Origin: Planctomycetales bacterium
GTDB lineage: Bacteria; Planctomycetota; Phycisphaerae; SM23-33
Reading direction: 5' to 3'
NCBI GenBank assembly: GCA_030631125.1
Contig: DAOVLS010000012.1
Span: 1 to 16,346 of the forward strand
Length of the DNA stretch: 16,346 nucleotides
Part shown: positions 7,386 to 15,566 of the stretch, one piece after another
How positions within the stretch are numbered: the stretch's first letter is position 1
Layout: each line of letters starts with the position of its first letter
The notes under the pieces: model-generated
Seen by the model: the letters and a program-made list of their open reading frames with translations, nothing else
Databases searched by the model: none
Told to the model about the DNA's origin: nothing
Program-made: the position numbers and the translations under genes

Positions 7386-9491
7386 CTACCAAACCGGCGT
7401 ATCTGCTTTCAAAGGTTTGACGCCGGGTTTGCCATTTTTCAAAGGCACGGTAACTTCCACCGGTTGCTCTCTGGGCAGCACGATGCGAACGCGAACCTTG
7501 TTTTCATCCTTCGTAACTACTTGAGCCTTCACACGCGAGGCCGAGCCGCGGGCAGGGACCAGAACCCAGGCGAAAGTGGCGGTTTTACTGACGGATGCCG
7601 AATAGACCGCCGTGGGGTTAGGCTCCTTGACGTTGTACCTCACGCTGTACCAGCCCTGGATGTCCGGTTTTTCCCGACCATTTACAATTTCCACCTTCCA
7701 CGGCAGGTCCGTGGCCGGAACGATCCTTATGTTGCCCTTTCCGGCGTCGGTGGATGTAACAGAACCGTCCTCAATGACCACGGTGCAGTCTGGGTGATAA
7801 TGCCATAACACCTCGATGCCACGGGGCCTGTCGGTCGTTATCCGATCGACGACCACCCAGAATTTCCCTCGAACGTAGAGCACCGCGCGGGCGTGAACGG
7901 CCTTGCCTTTGACGCCCTTGAAGCCCTTGCCAAAGACGCCCCTTGCGAAATCGAACGCCGGCTTGACGGCGAAACTATCCTTCTTTAGTGGCTTGGACGT
8001 CAGCGGTTCGCATCGGTTCTGCCCGTGACCGTCGATGAGGATGACGTTGTGCGAGGCCGAGCCGACAAAATAACCCCGCCAGGTGCCACTTGGCCCGTCA
8101 TAGTCATTGTAGGTGTAGCGTCCGCCATCGACGAGCAGGTCCCGACCGTAGGCCGACACCGACAGGTGGAGTTTGTCGTAGTGTTGATGCGACATTCCCC
8201 AAGACCCGACGTCGAAGAACGCCCAGTGCGCATCGGCGTCCCAGCCGCTGCGCATAATCAGTTGCCCCGCCCAGGGAAAGGCTATCGAAGGTAGGCCCCT
8301 GGGCTTTTTACCTTTCCGGCCGTTGGCGGCAACGTAGGTCCAATCGGGGCGTTTGAATCTTCCGGCGGCGTCAAGGACTCTTTGGCGGTTGAAGTCGCGG
8401 TCGGAATCGTTGTTCATCGGCCCGTGCCCGTCGGGGCGGATGGCATAGGCGAGGTAGTTCCACATCTTTTCCAGTTGGGCGGAGAACGGCGTCGGCGTCT
8501 GATGGCCGGCGCAGGCGAGCGTCTGGGCGAAGCCTTCAAAGTAAAGCAGCGCGCAGTAGTGATAATGCGACGTCAATTCCTTCTGGACGCCGTCGGGATA
8601 GACCTGGGAATCTATCTCCGCGAGCATTCGTTTCTGTGCGTGTTTCAGCCAGCCCGTTGCGTCCCTGAACTCGGGGAAGCACGTTGCAGCAGCCGCCAGG
8701 CCGTTCAACTCCATCACAGCATGATTATGATTGTTCCAGTGGTAGCGGCGGAGCAGTTCGGCGTGTTCCGGGATGCTGGAGAGCATCAGGATGCGGGCAG
8801 CCGGCGTGAGGGACCTTGCCTTCTGAAGGGCGTAGAAGACCTCCGCCCAATTCCTCACGCGAAAGCATACTTCCAGCAGTCCCCATTGCGGGATTGAGAA
8901 ACTCTCGGAAATATAGGGCGTCGGCTTATCGGGACAGGGATTCGACACGATCCAGTCTCGGATGTGCTTGTCTATACAGTGAGCATAGGCAGTGTTTCCC
9001 GTCCTGAAGTAGGCTTTCAGCAAACTTTCCAGGTGGTAGTGGCGATTGAGAAACAGGCCCCACTGGTAGTCTTTCTCCGGGCCGTTATGGGTCCATTTGA
9101 GTCTTCCGGTCTTCAGCCTCGGAACACGCCCCTCGACAGACTGAAACGTGAACGTATCGTTGAGCATCTTCTCGGCTGACGGGTCGGTTTTCTTTGCCGG
9201 CTTGGGCAGGTTTTTGCGAAGCCACTTTCCGGAGTTGCCCTGCCGATAGTATTTCAGCAGTTCCCGGCAGGCGGCGGGGAAATCCTTCTTCTCCACAGCC
9301 GACTTGACGCGCTCCATTCCCTTGCGGTCCAGGTCCAGGCCGGCAAACAACCCGGCCACACGCTTTGGATGCTTCCGGTAAACCCACTCGGCACTCGTAT
9401 CATTTTCTGATGCGGCCAAGGTAAAGCCTCCAATGCCCGACAATACCCAAAGAATGACAAATACCCGTTTCGTTACCGTCCACTGAAGCAT
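7386..9491 (-). CDS. Secreted heparinase II/III-family polysaccharide lyase
   Basis: This 701-residue protein has an N-terminal signal peptide (hydrophobic 10-27, cleavage around A26-A27). An alpha/alpha-toroid of the heparinase II/III N-terminal type follows (about 110-380: QWGLFLNRHYHLESLLKAYFRTGN), then a beta-sandwich C-terminal domain (about 400-701). Likely catalytic residues are in NNHNH (253-257), SHYHY (308-312) and HQHYDK (435-440), matching the Asn/His, Tyr and His of PL12/15/17/21-type lyases. HLSVSAYGRDLLVDGGRY (442-459) is characteristic of the C-terminal domain. Such enzymes cleave uronic-acid polysaccharides (heparan-like, alginate or related) by beta-elimination in the periplasm or outside the cell; the substrate cannot be decided from sequence. 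The ATG at 9491 has no clear Shine-Dalgarno, but no better start precedes the signal peptide. It lies 47 bp after yjbQ, in the same operon. Confidence 0.88.
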   Translation of the reverse strand: MLQWTVTKRVFVILWVLSGIGGFTLAASENDTSAEWVYRKHPKRVAGLFAGLDLDRKGMERVKSAVEKKDFPAACRELLKYYRQGNSGKWLRKNLPKPAKKTDPSAEKMLNDTFTFQSVEGRVPRLKTGRLKWTHNGPEKDYQWGLFLNRHYHLESLLKAYFRTGNTAYAHCIDKHIRDWIVSNPCPDKPTPYISESFSIPQWGLLEVCFRVRNWAEVFYALQKARSLTPAARILMLSSIPEHAELLRRYHWNNHNHAVMELNGLAAAATCFPEFRDATGWLKHAQKRMLAEIDSQVYPDGVQKELTSHYHYCALLYFEGFAQTLACAGHQTPTPFSAQLEKMWNYLAYAIRPDGHGPMNNDSDRDFNRQRVLDAAGRFKRPDWTYVAANGRKGKKPRGLPSIAFPWAGQLIMRSGWDADAHWAFFDVGSWGMSHQHYDKLHLSVSAYGRDLLVDGGRYTYNDYDGPSGTWRGYFVGSASHNVILIDGHGQNRCEPLTSKPLKKDSFAVKPAFDFARGVFGKGFKGVKGKAVHARAVLYVRGKFWVVVDRITTDRPRGIEVLWHYHPDCTVVIEDGSVTSTDAGKGNIRIVPATDLPWKVEIVNGREKPDIQGWYSVRYNVKEPNPTAVYSASVSKTATFAWVLVPARGSASRVKAQVVTKDENKVRVRIVLPREQPVEVTVPLKNGKPGVKPLKADTPVW

Positions 9492-9538
9492 GATGCTGAT
9501 AACGACTTGTCCTGAAAGTTGCGACCCACTTTCCGGCG

Positions 9539-9937
9539 TTAATGTATGGCAATGATGACTTTTCGCCGGCGCGGGCCGTCGAACTCGCAGAAGTATATTC
9601 CTTGCCAGGTCCCCAACACCAGTTTGCCTTCGCTGACGAGCACCTGCTCCGAGCAGCCTATCATTGAACTTTTGACGTGAGCGGCGCTGTTACCCTCGCC
9701 GTGTCGGTAAAATGACTGATGCCAGGGCACAGCCGCATCCAGTGCCGCAAGTATGTCGTGGACGACCGACGGGTCGGCGTTCTCGTTAATGGTAACGCCG
9801 GCGGTGGTGTGTGAGACATAGACCGTTACCACCCCGTCGGCGACGCCGATCTCGCCGACGGCATCGGCGACGCGGCCGGTAATGTCGATCATCTCGTCGC
9901 GGCTGTCGCTGTGGATTTCAATGGTTTTAGTGTGCAT
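9539..9937 (-). CDS. yjbQ: YjbQ/UPF0047 family protein (secondary thiamine-phosphate synthase-like)
   Basis: This 132-residue cytosolic protein matches the YjbQ family over its whole usual length. It has YVSHTTAGVTINENADP (40-56), HGEGNSAAHVKSSM (79-92) and the C-terminal block GTWQGIYFCEFDGPRRRKV (109-127). Histidines H43, H79 and H87 and acidic E52/D55 are the conserved set expected around the metal or phosphate site. Members can substitute weakly for thiamine-phosphate synthase in E. coli, but the natural role is unsettled. It is the first gene of an operon with a polysaccharide lyase, an unusual partner. The start at 9937 lacks a strong ribosome site, and a hairpin plus T-run ends only 14 nt upstream, so expression may depend on transcription passing that terminator. 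Confidence 0.93.
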   Translation of the reverse strand: MHTKTIEIHSDSRDEMIDITGRVADAVGEIGVADGVVTVYVSHTTAGVTINENADPSVVHDILAALDAAVPWHQSFYRHGEGNSAAHVKSSMIGCSEQVLVSEGKLVLGTWQGIYFCEFDGPRRRKVIIAIH

Positions 9938-9951
9938 GGTATTCAGCCCTT

Positions 9952-9979
9952 AAAAAAAGGACAGCCATATAGGCTGCCC
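9952..9979 (-). terminator. Intrinsic terminator directly upstream of yjbQ
   Basis: The minus strand reads GGGCAGCC, loop TATAT, GGCTGTCC, then seven T residues (9952-9958). The stem is 8 bp including one G-U pair. It lies after the promoter at 10034-10061 and 14 nt before the yjbQ start, so it works either as an attenuator or as the end of a small RNA. Confidence 0.75.
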
Positions 9980-10030
9980 CAACCGGTACGAAAAAACCGG
10001 GGAGTCGTCTTTGGTACCACTGATACCACT
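9952..10030 (-). ncRNA. Candidate leader/small RNA of about 80 nt (attenuator or sRNA)
   Basis: A near-consensus promoter predicts a start near 10030-10027 and an intrinsic terminator ends at 9952. The RNA would begin with a direct repeat GTGGTA-TCA-GTGGTA, followed by CCGGT...ACCGG (5-bp stem, 8-nt loop, extendable to CCCC/GGGG with a bulge), then the terminator hairpin. The outer G run is shared between the middle hairpin and the terminator stem, so the two may compete. I recognise no Rfam class; the fold was done by eye. Confidence 0.45.
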
Positions 10031-10033
10031 ACT

Positions 10034-10061
10034 ATTATATATCGATACTTTCACCTGTCAA
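10034..10061 (-). promoter_or_regulatory. Near-consensus sigma70 promoter for the yjbQ leader/operon
   Basis: The minus strand has TTGACA (10056-10061) and TATAAT (10034-10039), both perfect consensus hexamers, with a 16-bp spacer. It is the best promoter in the window and points at yjbQ. It lies downstream of the stop of the preceding gene at 10125. Confidence 0.78.
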
Positions 10062-10124
10062 GCCTGATAAAGATATAAACTTATTTTACCACTTACTTTG
10101 CGTCCGGCGACAAAAAATAGATAT

Positions 10125-12464
10125 TTAATCGAACATACCCTTTTGCTTTTCCGCCGGCGCGGTAGTAGATGTCGGTTCCTTGACCTTTGGCGGCGGCGGT
10201 GCGGGTTTTTTGATCAGCGAGTACAGGACGACGTTGGCGGCGATGTCCCTGGCAGATTGGGGCATGTAACTGAAGGCTCCGTATGCGGTGTGCCCGTCGA
10301 GCGTGTCGTGGACGCCGTAGGGGGCGTAGATAACAACGGCCCGCTTGTTCCGGATGAACACCCGAAGCGGCGAGGGCGCTCGCCTGTTGGTCTGCCTCCA
10401 GACCTTCGTTCTCGGCAGGGATTTCAGCGGCGGGCCTCTGAAATCGTCGCACTTTCCCGTTACCAGCGGCGAGTCCGGGGTAACGGCCCCGGACGCCACG
10501 TCCAGACCGGCGAAGAGTTTTTCAAGCATAACCGCCGCCGAGCGATTGAACGGTCTGGACCCGCCGACGGCGTTGACAAACAACGTCCCGCCGGCGTCGA
10601 GATAATCCCGCAGCGTCGACAGTTCGGCGGTAGTGAGAGAAAACTCCCCCGAGCCGGTCATCCAGGCCAGGTGATGCCCGCGTAGTTTATCGGCACAGAT
10701 GCCCACGCCGTCGCTGACGTCAACGGCGACGCGGTTTTCGGCGGTGAGTTTTTCCGAGAGATATTTCAGCGCGTAAGGCTGGGTCCGGAAGTTTCCGTCG
10801 TGCTTAAGCCAGGCGATTTTGGCGCGATGCCGGACCTCGCCGCCTTTCGCGACGAATACCGGCCTCATGCGCATCCGCAGCGAATTGGCGCCTGTTGCGT
10901 ATATGAAGAAGTTCACGCCCAGCATGTGATCGAGTCTGCCTGATTGTTCCGCCCGCCGATGCCAGGCGCAGGGGAAATCGCGCTTGGAGATCGCCGCCAG
11001 CAGACGCGTGCCGTCGGAGACGCCCCACATCTGCGCCACCCTTGGGCCGTTGGAAATCTTGAATTTCGCCGAATATATCGGATGATCCGCCGGTAGAGTC
11101 TCGAGCCTGTAATTCCCGCCGGCGACTTTACGCTGCTCGGCGTAAAGGTTTTCCAGACCTTGGCGCGCGGACTTCAGAAAGGTTGCGCTGTTGTGGCATG
11201 GAACGAACAGCAGTGTCCCGCCGCGGAGGCTGTATTCGCGAAGTTTGACCCACTGGGCGGGCGTGAACTCAAGCGCGTCCGTACCGGTTATCAGCAGCAA
11301 AGGCCCATCCAGCAGCAGGCGGACGTCGTCGGCTATCCTGACGACCTGCCAGCGCATGGGTCTTTCGTAGTTTCGTCGCATGTACTCTGCAAAGTGAGGC
11401 ACGTCGCGGGTGTGAAAATTCCAACTGTTCTCCTTGCCGTGGGCGAGTTTGTTAAACGTCAGCGGTATCCGCCCTCTTGAGAGGAACAGCAATTCAAACG
11501 ACGCGCGGACGAGCGAGCCCCATTCTCCTCGGTAACGGCGCCCGTGCGGATTGGGTTCGGCCATTTTGGCTGCACCGACGGCGAACCAGTCCATATCACC
11601 GATGAATTTTGCGCCGCTGGCCATCCCGACACGCTGGACGCAGAAGGCCAGGTAGCCGTTCCTGATGTAATCGTCCTTGAGGTTCTTGCCAAGGAACGCC
11701 CATGCTTTATTAGCGGACTTGCTGTGTGAATAAGGTCGGCAGGTGTTCGTCAGGACATCCTGGCAGATGTACAGGCTGGCGATCCCGGCGGTGGTCATAC
11801 TCACGGTTGAGGGCGTATCGACGCTCTTCTGTCCGCTGTATGTCCAGCCCCCATCGGCTCGCTGGCGATTCAGCCAGGCCCTTTCGACCAGCCGGATGAG
11901 GTTCGGCTTTATTTTCACTCCTGCGCGGTCGGCCTCCCAAAGCGCCAACAGAGCGAACTGGCTGCAAGAGTTGTCGCCTTTGCGTTCCGGGCCTGAATAC
12001 CCCCATGCCCCATCGGCGCGCCGAGCGCCGCGCGTCAACCACTCGACGTCCTGTTCCAGACAGGCGCGGTAAGGAGACTTCTTCGCCTTCGCCACGACCC
12101 GGGCAAAGACCATCGTGCGGACCGCTATGACGTACAAATTTTTAGTCTTAAGATCGGCGAGGTAATCCAAACCCTTTTTCAACTCGGCTTTATCCAGGTA
12201 ATCCAAATCTTTTTTCGTACCGGTTTTCTTTTGGCTCTCGCCGGATTCCAGCAGCGCAAACAGGACAATAGCGGTCTCCGAACCGCGAGACAGGCGGCCG
12301 TTGCTATACCAGTGCCCGTCCGCCTTCTGGTTACCAAGGAGGTATCGCCTGACTCTTGATATTGCGCGGTCCACGTCTTCATCGGTTACCTCGCGAAAAG
12401 TCTCCGCTCCGGCAGCCGAAACCATAATGCACACCAGAAAAATGACGAAAACATTCCTGACCAC
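10125..12464 (-). CDS. Exported squalene-cyclase-like toroid protein with DUF4159-type C-terminal domains
   Basis: The protein has 779 residues. The start is GTG 12464, with GGGAGG about 7 nt before it and a signal peptide behind it (VFVIFLVCIMVSAAGA, cut near A20). Residues about 25-340 are a helical toroid like prenyltransferase/squalene-cyclase repeats, with QKADGHW (46-52), RRADGAWGYSG (148-158) and QRADGGWTYSG (201-211). Residues about 350-545 resemble DUF4159 (DGPLLLITGTDALEFT, GGTLLFVPCH), and about 550-755 look like a second, diverged copy (HHLAWMTGSGEFSLT, DAGGTLFVNAVGG). A Pro/Lys-rich tail ends the protein. The catalytic DxDD of true cyclases was not seen, so a binding or scaffold role is more likely than terpene cyclisation. 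It follows the giant TPR gene by 18 bp, and the two are probably co-expressed envelope proteins. Confidence 0.85.
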   Translation of the reverse strand: MVRNVFVIFLVCIMVSAAGAETFREVTDEDVDRAISRVRRYLLGNQKADGHWYSNGRLSRGSETAIVLFALLESGESQKKTGTKKDLDYLDKAELKKGLDYLADLKTKNLYVIAVRTMVFARVVAKAKKSPYRACLEQDVEWLTRGARRADGAWGYSGPERKGDNSCSQFALLALWEADRAGVKIKPNLIRLVERAWLNRQRADGGWTYSGQKSVDTPSTVSMTTAGIASLYICQDVLTNTCRPYSHSKSANKAWAFLGKNLKDDYIRNGYLAFCVQRVGMASGAKFIGDMDWFAVGAAKMAEPNPHGRRYRGEWGSLVRASFELLFLSRGRIPLTFNKLAHGKENSWNFHTRDVPHFAEYMRRNYERPMRWQVVRIADDVRLLLDGPLLLITGTDALEFTPAQWVKLREYSLRGGTLLFVPCHNSATFLKSARQGLENLYAEQRKVAGGNYRLETLPADHPIYSAKFKISNGPRVAQMWGVSDGTRLLAAISKRDFPCAWHRRAEQSGRLDHMLGVNFFIYATGANSLRMRMRPVFVAKGGEVRHRAKIAWLKHDGNFRTQPYALKYLSEKLTAENRVAVDVSDGVGICADKLRGHHLAWMTGSGEFSLTTAELSTLRDYLDAGGTLFVNAVGGSRPFNRSAAVMLEKLFAGLDVASGAVTPDSPLVTGKCDDFRGPPLKSLPRTKVWRQTNRRAPSPLRVFIRNKRAVVIYAPYGVHDTLDGHTAYGAFSYMPQSARDIAANVVLYSLIKKPAPPPPKVKEPTSTTAPAEKQKGMFD

Positions 12465-12482
12465 AAGCCTGCCTCCCTGAAT

Positions 12483-15173
12483 TTATTTACGTCGCCTTTC
12501 GATCGCCAAGCCCAGACTTTCACGCCCTTTGCTTGCAGGATACCGCTTGACCAGTTTTTTATAGATGCGTGTCGCGCCGGATCTGTTTTTAGCGAGGTAG
12601 AACCCGCCGAGTTCGCTCATCAGCCCCGGAACCAGGTCATGCGAACCGCCGACTTTCTTCATGTACCGCTCCATCTCGGACGGGTATCTCGGCGATTCGG
12701 CTTCGCGAAGCGCCCGCATGGCCCGCTCAAAGAAAGGGTACATCCGGGCGGGGACCGGATAGCCATCGACGATCTTCAGGTAATGCTTCGACGCTTTGAT
12801 GTAATCCTCACCGGCATTGTACATCGACGCCAGCATCAGTTCGATCGCCAGTTTGTCTCTGCGGGTGTAGCAGACCTTTTTCAGTTTCGCCGCAAGGGCC
12901 AGCCCCGCTTTCTTCATCTTTCTTTTGCCAAGAGCCTTACCAAGTTCCGCGAAGTCCAGCCTGAGGCTCAGGTCCCGCCAGGTCTGCTTTTTTGCAAGAT
13001 GCACGTTGAGCGCCTTGACCGCCCCTTCGGCATCGTCGCAATAGGCCAGCAGATTGACGTCCGAAAACGCCATCGCCCACCGCAGTTCCGGGTCCATTTT
13101 CTGGCTCTGCATCATCTCGATGACGGTCTTTGCGCTGTCTTGGCGAATATTTTCCAGGTTGTGGTAGTAGTAACTGTACAGCCCGAAGTACATCTCCCAC
13201 GCCCTGACCAAACAATAAAGTTGCCCTGGGTTGCCTGATAGTTTCCTGGCCTTGGCCAACCAGTAATTACCGATGGCGCGATTGTCCTTGTCCCGGCTGT
13301 ACCTTGAAAGTTCCTCTCTTGCGAGGTCGTAAGCGGCGCGGAGGTCGCCGGCGTCGGCCCGGCATCCGTACACGCGCCTGGCGTACACTACTTTGCCCGC
13401 ATAATCCTTGGTCGCGTTGTAGCAGGACAGGCGTGTGTGGTACAGGGTGTGGCCTATGCCGATTCCGGGGAAGTTTCTCCAGAGCGTGTCGAACGCCGCC
13501 GCCAGCCTGTCGTACTTCCTGGCCGCTCGCTCGGCGGTGATCTGGTTGCGAAGAACCGCCTCGGTAAGCGGGTGGCGCGGATAAGTCTTCACCATCCTGG
13601 CCATCCATTTATCGCGAGGTTCGGGGGTAACATGCTTGAAATAATAATCGGCCATTGCCTTGACCGCCTCGATGGTCTCGGCCTCGGCGCGGTGCTTTGC
13701 GAACATTTCCTCTGCGATTTCCTCGGCGTGGCGCGTCTGGTCGTCCTTAAGCCGCCCCTTGAGCCGACCGAGCAGCACCGCCGAGGCGCCGGTAGGATTG
13801 GGCGTGGGAATCTTCCACTCTGTCCGCGCCGAGGCGAGAACCTTCTCAAAGGCCTGGTCTCTCTGTGCGTACCCCTTGACCTTTGAAAACGACCCGGCGG
13901 ACCAGTGCTTCCTGCCGACCAGTTCGGCGGCGAGTTTGGCGGCCTTGTCGTAATCCTTGGCAAGAACGTACAGGTCGATCCTCCAGACAATGCCCGACCG
14001 CTCCCAGACGGGACATTCATTCTTGCAAAACTCATCCAGTATCTTCAGCGCTGAGGCGACTCTGGAATCGGCTCCCGTCCCGCTCTTGCGCCTGGCCATG
14101 TACACGCAGTGACCGAGCACCCGGTCACGCTGCCCGCCCGCAGTCGAAAAACTCTTGAGATAGTGGCGGGCCAGTTCGGTGTAATCCTCGAACCTGTCCT
14201 GTTTGTAAAGTTTCTCCAGCCGCCGATAGATGGCCGCCGCCAGAGACGTCTGCGATATCACCAGGTGATGACTTGGCCCGACGTAACTGTAGCAATTTTT
14301 GCTCCCCGCGCCGCTCCAGGTCTTGATGAGATATTCAAAACCGGTCTTGACGGTCTTTTCGTCCTCGCGTGCCTCGGCGTCGGCGATCTTCAGCAGCCAC
14401 AGCCTGACGGCGTGGGGGTCGTCGCCCCAGGCCTTGAGGTAGTTCTGGAAGGTCGTTTCGGCCAGTTCGGGCTTTCCGCTCTTTTTCAGGAGCAATACAT
14501 GGGCGAACTGCCAGTGCGGAGGTAGTTCCTTCCCTCGCAGCCTGAGGGTCTTCGCCAGGGCCTTGAGCGCCCTTTCGGCCCTTTCGGGCGTATCGGCCAT
14601 TTCGGCGATGTCCATCGCCCAACCGCTCCCGCGGTCAAGCCGCCCCATCCTAGCGGCAACAGGCTCGAAAAAATGGGAGTAGTATTCGTATCGATTGTAG
14701 GTGCTGTAGTGTCGGCCGATGCCGCCGTGCAAAAATAACGGCGCTTCGGGCGCTCGGCGCAGCATCGACTCCAGAAGCGTCAGGTATCCGTCGTTGTCCT
14801 TGAGTTCCTTGCGGCGCGCCAGTTTCGAGCCGTGGGCCATATACCACGCCGGCGAACCGACAAATCGCCTTATCACCTCATCCAGCGCCTTCTCGTACCC
14901 GTCGAAGTCCTTCAGTTCACTCCGGCAGTACGCCAGTTGCATCCGCGCCGTGATTGCGTATTCATGTGAGGGGTAGTCTTTGACGAATCTTTCCAGCAGT
15001 CCTTCCGCCTGTTTCCATTCCTTGGCGCGATACTGGCTCATGGCCGAGGTGTGAAGCCTTCCGGCCTTTTCAGCAGGCGAAGCCTTCTTTCGCACGGGTT
15101 TGTCCTGCCCGCAAACCTCATGGAAGAGACACCCGACCAATAGCGCAATAATTACGATTTGCTGCTTTTTCAT
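12483..15173 (-). CDS. Large exported TPR-repeat protein
   Basis: This 896-residue protein starts at ATG 15173 behind AGGATGG (about 6-9 nt). A KKQQ start and hydrophobic segment follow (IVIIALLVGCLFHEVCG). LVGC fits a lipobox with C15, though cleavage after G22 as an ordinary signal peptide is equally possible. Almost the whole mature chain is helical TPR-like repeats. The clearest are at the N-terminus (YRAKEWKQAEGLLERFV, LAYCRSELKDFDGYEKALDEVI), mid-protein (GKPELAETTFQNYLKAW) and the C-terminus (AGEDYIKASKHYLKIV, KNRSGATRIYKKLVKRYP). No enzymatic motif is visible. It is the first gene of a two-gene operon with the toroid/DUF4159 protein. TPR superhelices bind partners, so it may be the docking component of an envelope assembly; this is inference. 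Confidence 0.85.
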   Translation of the reverse strand: MKKQQIVIIALLVGCLFHEVCGQDKPVRKKASPAEKAGRLHTSAMSQYRAKEWKQAEGLLERFVKDYPSHEYAITARMQLAYCRSELKDFDGYEKALDEVIRRFVGSPAWYMAHGSKLARRKELKDNDGYLTLLESMLRRAPEAPLFLHGGIGRHYSTYNRYEYYSHFFEPVAARMGRLDRGSGWAMDIAEMADTPERAERALKALAKTLRLRGKELPPHWQFAHVLLLKKSGKPELAETTFQNYLKAWGDDPHAVRLWLLKIADAEAREDEKTVKTGFEYLIKTWSGAGSKNCYSYVGPSHHLVISQTSLAAAIYRRLEKLYKQDRFEDYTELARHYLKSFSTAGGQRDRVLGHCVYMARRKSGTGADSRVASALKILDEFCKNECPVWERSGIVWRIDLYVLAKDYDKAAKLAAELVGRKHWSAGSFSKVKGYAQRDQAFEKVLASARTEWKIPTPNPTGASAVLLGRLKGRLKDDQTRHAEEIAEEMFAKHRAEAETIEAVKAMADYYFKHVTPEPRDKWMARMVKTYPRHPLTEAVLRNQITAERAARKYDRLAAAFDTLWRNFPGIGIGHTLYHTRLSCYNATKDYAGKVVYARRVYGCRADAGDLRAAYDLAREELSRYSRDKDNRAIGNYWLAKARKLSGNPGQLYCLVRAWEMYFGLYSYYYHNLENIRQDSAKTVIEMMQSQKMDPELRWAMAFSDVNLLAYCDDAEGAVKALNVHLAKKQTWRDLSLRLDFAELGKALGKRKMKKAGLALAAKLKKVCYTRRDKLAIELMLASMYNAGEDYIKASKHYLKIVDGYPVPARMYPFFERAMRALREAESPRYPSEMERYMKKVGGSHDLVPGLMSELGGFYLAKNRSGATRIYKKLVKRYPASKGRESLGLAIERRRK

Positions 15174-15460
15174 AACAAACCATCCTAATTTCGCCGCCCC
15201 TTACATTAAACACGACGCGGTATCGGGCGCAACGTTCAATCTAAAAGATTATCACACCGCCCAAACCCGTACAAGTAATTGCAAACTGTTTGAATTCATG
15301 GTCGGGAAACAGCAGGATATTCGACAAGTAAATCATGCCGCATTAGCGGCGCCCTGATACGATGAAAATTGGTGTATTTTCGAGGCAGTAGTCGAGTGCT
15401 TATCAATCAATTGATGGATAGGCGGCCCGCTCGCCGGCAAGCGGTAATTCACACTAAAAC
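15174..15460. other. Upstream region of the TPR operon, no gene seen
   Basis: I see no convincing coding region here. It contains the promoter-like site at 15248-15274, a GCCGC-ATTA-GCGGC hairpin at 15337-15350 without a strong T-run, and a CCGCT/AGCGG hairpin near 15427-15444, downstream of the tRNA fragment on the minus strand. Together with 15508-15837 this is the longest gene-free stretch of the window. Confidence 0.5.
15248..15274 (-). promoter_or_regulatory. Possible promoter of the TPR/toroid operon
   Basis: The minus strand has an extended -10 TGTGATAAT (GATAAT at 15248-15253) and TTGTAC (15269-15274). The spacer is 15 bp, shorter than ideal, but the extended -10 TG may compensate. 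Transcription would start near 15241, about 70 nt before the ATG. Confidence 0.4.
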
Positions 15461-15507
15461 CACGCCCGACAGGACTCGAACCTGTAACCCTCGGTTCCGA
15501 AGACCGA
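15461..15507 (-). pseudogene. 3' fragment of tRNA-Arg(TCG), probable attachment site (att)
   Basis: On the minus strand the sequence holds an intact anticodon arm (TCGGT-CTTCGGA-ACCGA, anticodon TCG at 15498-15500) and a 5-nt variable loop. After these come a T-arm ACAGG-TTCGAGT-CCTGT (15469-15485), the 3' acceptor strand CGGGCGT and discriminator G at 15461, with no encoded CCA. The matching 5' acceptor ACGCCCG and a normal D-arm are absent upstream, where unrelated sequence begins (15508 onward). It therefore cannot make a tRNA. Integration by a tyrosine recombinase into the 3' part of a tRNA gene leaves exactly this kind of displaced fragment at one end of the element. The geometry puts the element on the higher-coordinate side, towards the TetR gene. 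Confidence 0.75.
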
Positions 15508-15566
15508 TATGTGCGTTCCATAACTCCTTTGTTTGCAAGCATTAATCTTTGCCTTGAAAGAGGTTA

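Noticed and set aside
9938..10030. TPP riboswitch, suggested by the link between YjbQ and thiamine
   Set aside because: The conserved CUGAGA and GAUCUGG-type elements of the TPP aptamer are not present, and the leader is too short for the aptamer plus terminator.
10125..12464. A true squalene-hopene cyclase
   Set aside because: The protein is exported, has only a few ADGxW repeats, lacks a visible DxDD motif and carries DUF4159-type domains instead of a full cyclase.
12639..13238. Plus-strand open frame of 199 codons within the TPR gene
   Set aside because: It is antisense to an intact signal-peptide-bearing TPR protein and has no ribosome site or recognisable domain.
15461..15540. A complete tRNA-Arg gene
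   Set aside because: No 5' acceptor complementary to CGGGCGT and no D-arm precede the anticodon arm; an intron would not explain it because the 5' anticodon strand is present.
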